This document shows, piece after piece, positions 6,772 through 13,651 of a stretch of DNA of 18,685 nt. Numbering within the stretch: the stretch's first letter is position 1; the number at the start of each line of letters is the position of its first letter. Origin of the DNA: Balneolaceae bacterium. Its GTDB lineage: Bacteria; Bacteroidota; Rhodothermia; Balneolales; Balneolaceae. The position numbers and the translations under genes are program-made. The stretch covers positions 1 to 18,685 of the forward strand of contig SKRK01000178.1 of the NCBI GenBank assembly GCA_007118525.1, read 5' to 3'. A model generated the notes under the pieces. That model made no database searches. It was not told where the DNA came from and saw nothing but the letters and a program-made list of their open reading frames with translations.

Positions 6772-8274
6772 GTGTTTTTCAGACGCAACTCACATAAACA
6801 TAAACTGGTGGCTATGGGCGACAGCATGGCCCAAGGCTTTAAAAATGGCGGTGTATTCAGAACAGACCTGAGCTTCCCTGCTATTCTCGCCCGATCTATG
6901 GGAAACGGTATTACCTTCGAGAAACCCTCCTTTTCTGCACAGGCCGGTATTCCGATAAATATTGAGGTTCTCATTCGGGGCCTTGAAGAAGAGCTTGGTA
7001 GCGAGGTTACAGTTTGGAACTCGGTGCAGGCCAGCCGTTATATTTTTCAAACTCTAAAAAGAATCAAATCGTATTGGGAGGGAAAACTCAAACCTCTCAA
7101 CATAGAAAGAGATACTCCCTTTCATAACCAGGCGATCTGGGGATTTTCTATCAGCGACTGCTGGCTGATTGATGAAGCCCATAGCCGCAACTATATTCTG
7201 AACAATAAGCCGAGATATTCAGTTTTCAGTGTTCTGCCGGATAATGCCATGTACACCACCGCACGAATGGTACTGAACCCATCTTTTGATGAGGCATTGG
7301 AGCACCGTTCCATGGTGGATAATGTGATTGCACTCCAGGCTGACGGTGGTATTGAAAATCTTATAATTTGTATCGGTCACAATAATATTGTTGGTGCTGC
7401 AACCAAACTTAACATCCAATTTTCTGAGAAATCCGATCTGAACGCCCCCTTCGGCAAAAGAACATGCACTGTTTTTCGTCCGGAACATTTCAAAATGGAA
7501 CTTCGCAAGCTGTATCAAAATTTTGAGGGACTAAATATCAAACGGGTATTTGTACCCACAATACCCTATATCACAATACCTCCGGCTATTCGCGGTGTGA
7601 ATATGGACCGGTCAATGCCTAAAGATGGCTATTACGACTATTATGCCCGGTTCTGGATTTGGGATGAAGATTTTGATCCGGAAAAGCACCCCCATCTCAC
7701 CCGGCAAGATGCCATTTTACTCGACCAGATCGTGGATGAGTACAACCATATTATTAATAAACTGGCCGATGAGTTTGGATTTCATATAGTACCGGTAGAC
7801 CGGTATGTACGATCAGCTGCAAGAAGAAGGCATTTTGATGATCAGATTGCACCGTTCCCAAAAGAATTTATAGAAGCCCTAAAAACTAATCCCAAAACCG
7901 AATTTCTGGTCGACGAAAAGGGAATGCCAAGAATTTCAACAGATTATATGCGCCTGGATAGTGAAACCGGGAAAATAGATCGTGGCGGTATTTTCAGCCT
8001 CGACGGCCTGCACCCATCCACTATCGGGTACGGGCTGATCGCAAATCTCTACAAAATGTCGATGGAAAAACATGGCGTCCGATTTGAAAAGCCAATCGAT
8101 TGGGACTTTGTGATAGAGAACGAAACTCTTGTTACAGATCCGCCGGTGCTCATGCACGATCTGCGGCTTCTTTTGCGCTTCCTCGCGCTGGGCAGGCAGG
8201 AAAGAGTCATGTTATTTGGGAAAAGCATAATTCAACAGGTCGTGGAAGTATTTTCATCCCGGCCCGAAGTTTGA
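6772..8274 (+). CDS. Large SGNH/GDSL-type hydrolase, substrate unknown
   Basis: The N-terminal LVAMGDSMAQG has the GDS nucleophile block (Ser18), IICIGHNNIVGA (about 198-209) resembles the block III Asn region, and IFSLDGLHPSTIGYGLIAN (about 407-425) has the terminal D-x-x-H pair (Asp411, His414). Together these support an esterase/lipase-like SGNH fold. At 500 residues it is much longer than the usual 200-250: about 180 residues separate blocks I and III and about 200 separate III and V. There is no signal peptide or transmembrane segment, so it appears cytoplasmic, which is unusual for this class. The start is a GTG at 6772; an in-frame stop at 6757 excludes a start farther upstream, and no ATG occurs until codon 15, within the conserved block. 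It is divergent from the AhpD-like gene and convergent with hemG. The substrate is not predictable. Confidence 0.75.
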   Translation: MFFRRNSHKHKLVAMGDSMAQGFKNGGVFRTDLSFPAILARSMGNGITFEKPSFSAQAGIPINIEVLIRGLEEELGSEVTVWNSVQASRYIFQTLKRIKSYWEGKLKPLNIERDTPFHNQAIWGFSISDCWLIDEAHSRNYILNNKPRYSVFSVLPDNAMYTTARMVLNPSFDEALEHRSMVDNVIALQADGGIENLIICIGHNNIVGAATKLNIQFSEKSDLNAPFGKRTCTVFRPEHFKMELRKLYQNFEGLNIKRVFVPTIPYITIPPAIRGVNMDRSMPKDGYYDYYARFWIWDEDFDPEKHPHLTRQDAILLDQIVDEYNHIINKLADEFGFHIVPVDRYVRSAARRRHFDDQIAPFPKEFIEALKTNPKTEFLVDEKGMPRISTDYMRLDSETGKIDRGGIFSLDGLHPSTIGYGLIANLYKMSMEKHGVRFEKPIDWDFVIENETLVTDPPVLMHDLRLLLRFLALGRQERVMLFGKSIIQQVVEVFSSRPEV

Positions 8275-8364
8275 GTTATCGTATCGTGAGTTTACACATA
8301 TAAATTAAATGTAGATTCTTTGGCATAGCCATCCCTTTTCCTTTGGGTTCTACCGTATGTGATT

Positions 8365-9714
8365 CTACCCTTTCCCATTAATTCTCTCAGCCAGTTTCAA
8401 CCCGTTCTTAATACAGTCGGGCACCGATACGCCCTTTCTGAAATTACCGGCCAGGTGCAGGCTCCTGTTTCTGTTTTCAATATCTGACAGTGTTTCCAGA
8501 ATCTCATCGTACCCCACATGATAACCGGGTATGGAGTTAGGCCAAAACACATGGTCTTTAAACACGGCCTCTCCCTTTAAACCAATCAAATCCTTTAACT
8601 CCAGTTCAATCATTTTAATCATCTGCTCACTATCCATAGATGCCAGGTCAGGTTGCCTGCCACCTCCAACAAAAACAGTGAGAAGATGACAATCATCCGG
8701 AGCCCGCCCTTTGAAGAGAGTGCTTGAAAAAAGGGCACCTAAAATATCCCTGCGCTCTTTCTCGGGTACCAGAAATCCAAAGCCATCCAGAGGGTGTTCA
8801 ATGTGATCCTTCATATATCCCAGCAACATGACGGAGAGCGGTGGATAGTTTACTTTTTGCAGCGTGTTAAACTCTGCTTCATCCATCGGAATCAATGATC
8901 TGTTCCACTTATGTGTGGGAATATTTAAAATTACTTGGTCAAATGGCCCAAAATCACCCATTTGGGTTTGAATGATCCACTCTTCACCTCTCTTTTCAAT
9001 CATTTTCACCTCATGATTCAAATGAAGATTCTTTAAACCTTTGGCAATGGTCAACGGAAGCTGCTGCATTCCCTGCCTGAATGAGATCAGTTCCCGGTCT
9101 GTACCATCCCTTTTTTTTCTCTTCTTTGAGCCTGCAATCTGCCCCCAGATAAGCGAGCCGTAATCGGCCTCCAGTTCGTCCATCATAGGTAAAGTATGCC
9201 GCAGGGATAAGTTCTCGGGCCTATTCGCAAAGATACCTGCAACAAACGGATTGATGGCATAATCGAGAAACTCTTTACCCAGTCTGCGTTCGGCAAAATC
9301 CGCTATGGTTTGATCCCTGTTTTTATTTCGTGTAATCAATGGCTCTGCGATAATCCTGAGCTTTGCCGATATGGAAAAAAGTGGCGTTGAAACGGCAGAA
9401 ATGAGTGAATATGGTAACGCCTGCAGTTCACCGTTTTTTACAATAAATCTCTTTTCGGCATCCGGATTGGCAGTTACTTTATCTCCCGCCAGGCCAATCT
9501 CTTCAATAAAGCCGGCAACTTTCGCATCTTTCAGGAGCAGTGTGTTAGGCCCGTATTCGATCTGCCAGCCACTTTTTCGCACCGTCTTAATGGAGCCGCC
9601 CGGCTCACCTTTTCTCTCAAAGAGAGTTACATCAAAATTACTGTTCTGAAGTTTATAAGCAGCTGTTAAACCTGTAATTCCGGCTCCAATAACTGCAATT
9701 TTACTATTGTTCAT
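8365..9714 (-). CDS. hemG: Protoporphyrinogen oxidase (HemY-type)
   Basis: FAD-dependent, oxygen-using enzyme that converts protoporphyrinogen IX (or coproporphyrinogen III in the alternative pathway) to the porphyrin. The N-terminal dinucleotide motif is AVIGAGITGLTAAYKLQ (Gly10, Gly12, Gly15) with Glu33 (TLFERKGEPGGS) for the FAD ribose, followed by YGPNTLLL, and the C-terminus has the family signature AGNFRKGVSVPDCIKNG (second FAD-binding segment). The region LGKEFLDYAINPFVAGIFANRPENLSLRHTLP is characteristic of this enzyme rather than other amine oxidases. The length, 449, is normal. It is transcribed divergently from a TonB-dependent receptor, and the shared 139-base region holds two palindromic operators, the nearer one 42 bases upstream of the ATG. 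Regulation by metal or heme status is therefore plausible. The terminal-versus-coproporphyrin choice cannot be settled here. Confidence 0.95.
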   Translation of the reverse strand: MNNSKIAVIGAGITGLTAAYKLQNSNFDVTLFERKGEPGGSIKTVRKSGWQIEYGPNTLLLKDAKVAGFIEEIGLAGDKVTANPDAEKRFIVKNGELQALPYSLISAVSTPLFSISAKLRIIAEPLITRNKNRDQTIADFAERRLGKEFLDYAINPFVAGIFANRPENLSLRHTLPMMDELEADYGSLIWGQIAGSKKRKKRDGTDRELISFRQGMQQLPLTIAKGLKNLHLNHEVKMIEKRGEEWIIQTQMGDFGPFDQVILNIPTHKWNRSLIPMDEAEFNTLQKVNYPPLSVMLLGYMKDHIEHPLDGFGFLVPEKERRDILGALFSSTLFKGRAPDDCHLLTVFVGGGRQPDLASMDSEQMIKMIELELKDLIGLKGEAVFKDHVFWPNSIPGYHVGYDEILETLSDIENRNRSLHLAGNFRKGVSVPDCIKNGLKLAERINGKG

Positions 9715-9755
9715 GCTTTTACTTAATCTGGGGCAATTCTTAATACGGGAAGATA

Positions 9756-9778
9756 TTATTTAGATTTCATCTAAATAA
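9756..9778. promoter_or_regulatory. Palindromic operator 1 (DtxR/Fur-like box)
   Basis: A perfect inverted repeat: TTATTTAGAT (9756-9765), spacer TTC, ATCTAAATAA (9769-9778). The core TTTAGAT-TTC-ATCTAAA shares the TTAG-x-T half-site of DtxR-family operators. It lies in the divergent region between hemG and the TonB-dependent receptor. Confidence 0.8.
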
Positions 9779-9781
9779 GTG

Positions 9782-9810
9782 TTGACTCTATTTTTAGACC
9801 ACCTTAAATT
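9782..9810 (+). promoter_or_regulatory. Candidate promoter of the TonB-dependent receptor gene
   Basis: TTGACT (9782-9787), a 17-base spacer, and TAAATT (9805-9810). Operator 2 begins within this -10 box, so binding there would block polymerase, a standard arrangement for repression. TTTAGA at 9793-9798 in the spacer is an extra half-site. Confidence 0.5.
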
Positions 9811-9823
9811 AGATTCAATCTAA
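9809..9823. promoter_or_regulatory. Palindromic operator 2 (DtxR/Fur-like box)
   Basis: TTAGAT (9809-9814), spacer TCA, ATCTAA (9818-9823): the same half-sites and spacing as operator 1, centred 49 bases from it. A further ATCTAA half-site is at 9835-9840. The receptor ATG is 30 bases downstream of the box. Confidence 0.75.
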
Positions 9824-9853
9824 ATAAAGAGGCAATCTAATTAACTCCGATAA

Positions 9854-12115
9854 ATGATCTTCCATAAGGTATTCAAAATAGCCACTTTTTGTTTCATATC
9901 ATTGCTGCTAACCAATTCACTTTACGCCAACCAGGGCAATTCAGCAGAGAGCGACACCACAAATACAATTGATCAGCTTATACTGGATCGTATAACCGTA
10001 GTGGGGAACCCCGTTTGGATGAGCCGCATTCCGGGAGCGGCCAGTTATGTAAGCGCTCAGCAGCTTCAGAAACAAAACTACACCGATATAAATCGAATCC
10101 TGAGAGCGATAAGCGGGATCAATATCCAGGAGGAAGACGGCTTTGGCTTGAGGCCCAATATTGGACTGCGAGGTGCCGGCGTTGAGCGAAGCACCAAAGT
10201 TAATATTATGGAAGATGGTATTTTGGTGGCCCCCGCTCCATACTCTGCCCCTGCTGCTTACTATTTTCCAAACATGGGCAGAATCAGTTCAGTGGAGGTT
10301 CGTAAAGGTTCATCACAAATTAAATACGGACCCAACTCTACCGGCGGAGCCATCAACCTGATCTCTACACCTATACCAACCGAATTAAGCGGTAATGCTG
10401 AAGTAAGTGTGGGTGAACGAAGTGCAAATAAACTCTATGCAAATTTCGGAAACAGAACAGGAAGATTCGGTTACCTCGTTGAGGTTCTCCAGATGGGAGA
10501 TGATGGCTTTAAAAAGCTCGACAATGATGGTGATACCGGATTCATACTCAGAGATATCACGGGTAAATTTATGGTACGCTCGGCCGATAATGCCTCCATC
10601 TATCAGCGGCTTGAAATTAAAGTGGGTTACCATGAGGAGACCTCCGATGAAACCTACCTGGGCCTGACCCGTGGAGATTTTGAAAACTCACCTTTAAGAC
10701 GTTATGCCGCTTCGCAGGTTGACCAAATAAATGTAGACCAGTTTCAGTTCTCTGCCCGCCACTTTGCCCTGTTCTCCGACAACGTAGACCTTACAACAAC
10801 CCTGTACAGGCAGAATGTGGCGCGGGCGTGGTATAAACTCCACGACCTCGATACCTCCGTGCCAACGGTGAACAACGGCAACCTGAGTACCATTCTTGGC
10901 AATCCCGATGCCAACCCTGTTGAGATGGGATATCTGAGAGGTGAAACCAGCCCTGACAATGCACTGAATGTTCGAAATAATAGCCGTGAGTACTATTCTC
11001 AGGGAATTCAATCCCTTCTTGGCGTTAATTTCGACATCAACAGTGCGAAAAATCAGTTGGAGTTTGGCGTGCGCCTGCATCAGGATGAAGAAGATCGATT
11101 TCAGGAACAGGATGGGTATCGCATGCAAGATGGCGTTATGATCTTAACCCGTGCAGGCGTTCCGGGCACTCAGGCAAATCGTGTTGGATCGGCAACGGCA
11201 CTCTCTATATTTCTACAAAATAAAATTGAGCTCGATCGCTGGACATTTAAGCCGGGAGTGCGTTACGAAAACATCTGGTTCACAAACAGAAATTACGGCA
11301 GCAGTGATCTTGAGCGCACCGGCTCAAACCTGAACGAGACCAAATATACAACCCATGTTTTTATTCCGGGTATTGGAATTACATTTCAGGCAACCGATAA
11401 TCTCACGCTTATCTCAGGTATACACCGTGGATTCTCCCCACCAAGCCCGGGCTCATCAAGTGAGACCGTGTCAGAATCAAGTATAAACTATGAGCTGGGT
11501 GCACGGCTTGCGAATCATCTATTCCAGGCTGAAATTATTGGGTTTTATAATGACTACAGCAATTTACTCGGCTCTGACCTTGCAGCCGGCGGCGGAGGCG
11601 GAAGCACCGCACAATTTAATGCAGGAGAAGTTGAAGTTTATGGACTCGAAGTATCTGCTATTCTTGATTTTGCAGACATCTTGAACCTAAGTACCGTGTC
11701 ACTTCCATTTAATGCAAATTACACCTTTACCAGCGCTACCTTTCAATCCGATTTTGCAAGCAACTTTGGACCATGGGGCAGTGTTACAAAGGGAGATGAA
11801 ATCCCCTTTATACCAAAGCATCAGTTTAATGCCGGAATTTCACTTGATTATAAAAATTTCAGCACGCACCTGAACTCCGTTTACTCACCCCAAATCAGAA
11901 CACTTGCCGGGCAAGGCGCTATCCAGGAACAGTTCAGTACCGACAGCTATTTCCTTCTTGATCTTAGCTCTTCATACGGTATTACATCCAGTATTGACAT
12001 CTTTATGAATGTCAGAAACATACTGAATAATACCTACATCGTCTCCGACAGGCCCTCCGGAGTTCGGCCGGGACTGCCCAGAACGGTTATGGGCGGTGTT
12101 CGCTACACGCTTTAA
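9854..12115 (+). CDS. TonB-dependent outer-membrane receptor, FecA-like
   Basis: Imports a ligand across the outer membrane using the TonB-ExbBD energy of the inner membrane. A signal peptide (about residues 1-25, ending SLYA|N) is followed directly by the plug domain (about 48-170), with the diagnostic blocks INIQEEDGFGLRPNIGLRGAGVER, KVNIMEDGILVAPAPYSAPAAYYFP and SSVEVRKGSSQIKYGPNSTGGAINLIS. This plug pattern is that of the FecA/YncD-like ferric-siderophore or ferric-citrate group. The 22-strand barrel follows, to the end YTL. It has neither an N-terminal signalling (STN) domain nor a carboxypeptidase-like domain, so it does not signal to an anti-sigma factor like true FecA. The tandem operators upstream fit regulation by iron or another metal. 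It could instead import heme, a divalent metal chelate or vitamin; the divergent hemG gene makes iron or heme attractive but does not prove it. Confidence 0.93.
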   Translation: MIFHKVFKIATFCFISLLLTNSLYANQGNSAESDTTNTIDQLILDRITVVGNPVWMSRIPGAASYVSAQQLQKQNYTDINRILRAISGINIQEEDGFGLRPNIGLRGAGVERSTKVNIMEDGILVAPAPYSAPAAYYFPNMGRISSVEVRKGSSQIKYGPNSTGGAINLISTPIPTELSGNAEVSVGERSANKLYANFGNRTGRFGYLVEVLQMGDDGFKKLDNDGDTGFILRDITGKFMVRSADNASIYQRLEIKVGYHEETSDETYLGLTRGDFENSPLRRYAASQVDQINVDQFQFSARHFALFSDNVDLTTTLYRQNVARAWYKLHDLDTSVPTVNNGNLSTILGNPDANPVEMGYLRGETSPDNALNVRNNSREYYSQGIQSLLGVNFDINSAKNQLEFGVRLHQDEEDRFQEQDGYRMQDGVMILTRAGVPGTQANRVGSATALSIFLQNKIELDRWTFKPGVRYENIWFTNRNYGSSDLERTGSNLNETKYTTHVFIPGIGITFQATDNLTLISGIHRGFSPPSPGSSSETVSESSINYELGARLANHLFQAEIIGFYNDYSNLLGSDLAAGGGGGSTAQFNAGEVEVYGLEVSAILDFADILNLSTVSLPFNANYTFTSATFQSDFASNFGPWGSVTKGDEIPFIPKHQFNAGISLDYKNFSTHLNSVYSPQIRTLAGQGAIQEQFSTDSYFLLDLSSSYGITSSIDIFMNVRNILNNTYIVSDRPSGVRPGLPRTVMGGVRYTL

Positions 12116-12136
12116 ATCCATAACTACCCATACAAC

Positions 12137-12168
12137 ACTTCTCTGTCTGATGTACCGGATAGAGAAGT
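12137..12168 (+). terminator. Hairpin after the receptor gene, possible terminator
   Basis: ACTTCTCT (12137-12144) pairs perfectly with AGAGAAGT (12161-12168), and GTCT/GGAT can extend the stem with two G-T pairs around an eight-base loop. There is no U-tract, so it may be a weak or factor-assisted terminator or an mRNA-stabilising hairpin. It begins 22 bases after the stop codon. Confidence 0.5.
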
Positions 12169-12183
12169 TCCTATATCTGCCTT

Positions 12184-12214
12184 TCTAAATTTAAATGTTG
12201 TACTTACATTTAGA
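12184..12214 (+). promoter_or_regulatory. Inverted repeat upstream of the YeeZ-like gene
   Basis: TCTAAAT (12184-12190) and ATTTAGA (12208-12214) are perfect inverted arms, with AAATGT/ACATTT (12193-12198, 12206-12211) nested inside. The half-sites resemble those of the hemG-receptor operators but face outward and are farther apart. It ends 24 bases before the ATG. Confidence 0.35.
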
Positions 12215-12238
12215 CCCCCATTTAAAATGAATTGAAGC

Positions 12239-13057
12239 ATGAGAATATCAGTACTAGGTTGTGGATGGCTGGGCTTTCCATTGGCTCAGCATTTGCTAAA
12301 AAATGATTTCGTAGTAAAGGGATCTACCACATCAAAAGATAAATTACCCCAAATCAGTCAGGCCGGCATAGATTCTTACTTAATAGAGCTGCCCAAATCT
12401 CTGACAGATCCGAACGTTGACTCTTTTTGGAATACAGACATTCTGTTTTTTAATATCCCTCCGGGTCGTGGCAATAAGAATGTGCTTACGGAGTATCCGG
12501 AAATGGTGCAGGGCGTCGTGAATAGAGTTAAACAGAACCCTGACATCTGGATTATTTTTGCAAGCTCAACCTCCGTCTATAGCGAAACCGGTGGGATTAC
12601 TTCAGAAGATGATGCAAAGCCCGGCACTGCATCCCGCCCATCCGGAGAGGCGATTTTAGCCTCTGAAGCCATACTCAGAGAGAGCGGCATAGATTACACT
12701 ATTCTTCGCTTTGGCGGCCTCTACGGCTACGGCAGGCACCCTGTTAATCACCTGAGCGGAAAACAGAACCTGAAATCACCGTGCAAGCCTGTAAACCTTG
12801 TCCATCAATCTGACTGCGTACGGGTTGTTGATGAAATTATCCGGCAAAAGAGGCGAAATAAGATATACAATGTAGTTTCGGACGGGCACCCCCCACGAAA
12901 AGAGTTTTACCGGTCTGCAGCCAAACATTTCAATTTACCACTGCCTGAATTCGGCCCTCCCGAAGACATTCAGTTCCGGGTTGTTTCCAATCAAAAACAG
13001 AAGAATGATCTAAATTTCAGTTTTTCCTACCCCAACCCGATGGATCATACACCATGA
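12239..13057 (+). CDS. YeeZ-like NAD(P)-binding extended SDR protein
   Basis: A 272-residue Rossmann-fold protein. MRISVLGCGWLGFPLA has the GxGWLG nucleotide-binding motif of the YeeZ group of atypical extended SDRs, with further family features ILFFNIPPGRG (about 68-78), IIFASSTSVYSETGG (about 105-119, with the SDR-type serine run), LRFGGLYGYGRHP (about 156-168) and VNLVHQSDCVRVV (about 185-197). The classical catalytic YxxxK is absent: the expected position reads SRPSGEAI, as in other YeeZ-like proteins, so a dehydrogenase or epimerase reaction should not be assumed. The substrate is unknown. It follows the TonB receptor on the same strand after 123 bases containing a hairpin and an inverted repeat, so it probably has its own promoter. 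Confidence 0.85.
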   Translation: MRISVLGCGWLGFPLAQHLLKNDFVVKGSTTSKDKLPQISQAGIDSYLIELPKSLTDPNVDSFWNTDILFFNIPPGRGNKNVLTEYPEMVQGVVNRVKQNPDIWIIFASSTSVYSETGGITSEDDAKPGTASRPSGEAILASEAILRESGIDYTILRFGGLYGYGRHPVNHLSGKQNLKSPCKPVNLVHQSDCVRVVDEIIRQKRRNKIYNVVSDGHPPRKEFYRSAAKHFNLPLPEFGPPEDIQFRVVSNQKQKNDLNFSFSYPNPMDHTP

Positions 13058-13140
13058 TTTTTGTGGCAACAAAGGAAGAGGTTCTAAAAGTCCCCCATTG
13101 AAGGCTATCGTGTGAACAAATTTTTTAAAAATTGCAAATT

Positions 13141-13186
13141 GGCGGGCAGCAGGAGTCTTGATCTACTCCGTAGCCGGATGCCCGCC
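13141..13186. repeat. Two-tier hairpin
   Basis: GGCGGGCA (13141-13148) pairs with TGCCCGCC (13179-13186), and inside it GGAGT (13152-13156) pairs with ACTCC (13165-13169). Its GC-rich arms stand out in an A/T-rich surround. No T-tract follows, so it is not an evident terminator. Confidence 0.75.
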
Positions 13187-13206
13187 GATCTTCCCGTAAA
13201 AGTGCC

Positions 13207-13267
13207 TTGTCTTGTCGAGTGAAGACCCATCAGTGTATTTCTGACGGGGCGTAATCGAGACATCTCC
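13207..13267 (+). repeat. REP-like palindromic element, copy A
   Basis: Starts TTGTCTTGTCGAG and ends CGAGACATCTCC. A central hairpin, CCCATCAG-loop TGTATTT-CTGACGGG (13226-13248), has one G-T/A-C-type mismatch. The ends match copy B (opposite strand) perfectly over 13 and 12 bases. Confidence 0.85.
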
Positions 13268-13320
13268 CTGTTATCGGCAGGGGCATATTAAGGCGTTCTT
13301 TAAGATAGATCTAGGAACAA

Positions 13321-13373
13321 GGAGATGTCTCGACTCCATGCGGAAATGCACCGCATCGCGCTCGACAAGACAA
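13321..13373 (-). repeat. REP-like palindromic element, copy B
   Basis: On the plus strand it starts GGAGATGTCTCG and ends CTCGACAAGACAA, the reverse complement of the ends of copy A. Its central hairpin is ATGCGG-loop-CCGCAT (13338-13356); on the element's own strand the loop reads TGCATTT. The stem is different in sequence from copy A but perfectly paired. Confidence 0.85.
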
Positions 13374-13392
13374 TTGTGTTTTTATAAGAAGA

Positions 13393-13438
13393 CCGGCGTA
13401 TAAGTATCCCAACCATGCAGCATTCAGTCTTACGCCGG
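13393..13438. repeat. Inverted repeat CCGGCGTA / TACGCCGG
   Basis: Perfect eight-base arms at 13393-13400 and 13431-13438, extendable by AAG/CTT across a one-base bulge, with a 30-base interior. It lies between REP-like copies B and C. Confidence 0.65.
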
Positions 13439-13465
13439 CACACAATAAATGCGTTGTCAGCGCTC

Positions 13466-13521
13466 TTGTCATGCTGACGAGTCCCGACAATGATTTTTTG
13501 TCGGGATGAGGAAGCACCTCC
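13466..13521 (+). repeat. REP-like palindromic element, copy C (diverged)
   Basis: Starts TTGTCATGCTGACGAG and ends GAGGAAGCACCTCC, a diverged version of the ends of A and B. The central hairpin CCCGACAA-loop TGATTTT-TTGTCGGG (13483-13505) has eight perfect pairs and a seven-base loop of the same type as A and B. Confidence 0.75.
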
Positions 13522-13651
13522 CTTTCCTGGAACAAAATGTGTCTATAAGATAGCCTTCGAAGGGGGCAATGGGGGATGAAAAGAAGTGAATTCGAGGTCA
13601 GTTAATGAATATTTGAATCAAAACAACACTCAGAGGGACATCCCCCTCCAT

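Larger units (their letters stand above)
13092..13575. repeat. Non-coding inverted-repeat island bounded by matching ends
   Basis: The gene-free stretch 13058-13651 holds this island. Its left end CCCCCATTG-AAGGCTATC (13092-13109) matches the reverse complement of the right end (13549-13575), which reads CCCCCATTG, nine extra bases, then AAGGCTATC; both nine-base halves are perfect. Inside are at least five hairpins listed separately. No transposase or credible reading frame lies within it. It may be a non-autonomous (MITE-like) unit or a pile-up of palindromic repeats. The flanks 13058-13091 and 13576-13651 show nothing beyond a GGGGGATG (13571-13578) that could pair with CATCCCCC at 13639-13646. 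Confidence 0.65.

Noticed and set aside
9371..9649. 92-codon plus-strand open frame
   Set aside because: Antisense to the N-terminal FAD region of protoporphyrinogen oxidase; a shadow of that gene's codon pattern.
9854..12115. True FecA with sigma-factor signalling
   Set aside because: No N-terminal STN domain precedes the plug and no FecI/FecR-like genes are adjacent.
12116..12238. Cotranscription of the TonB receptor and the YeeZ-like gene as an operon
   Set aside because: A 123-base gap with a 12-pair hairpin and a separate inverted repeat makes independent transcription more likely.
12239..13057. Classical NAD-dependent epimerase or dehydratase
   Set aside because: The catalytic YxxxK is absent and the GxGWLG motif fits the YeeZ-like group.
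13207..13521. CRISPR array or integron attC cluster
   Set aside because: Copies are in mixed orientation, differently spaced and without unique spacers of constant length; no cas, integrase or cassette genes are nearby.
13311..13535. Open frame of 74 codons on the minus strand inside the repeat island
   Set aside because: It runs through REP-like copies B and C, so its residues are dictated by palindromes; no RBS or recognisable domain.
13092..13575. Retron non-coding RNA (msr/msd)
   Set aside because: The inverted ends suggested it, but there is no reverse transcriptase gene on either side.
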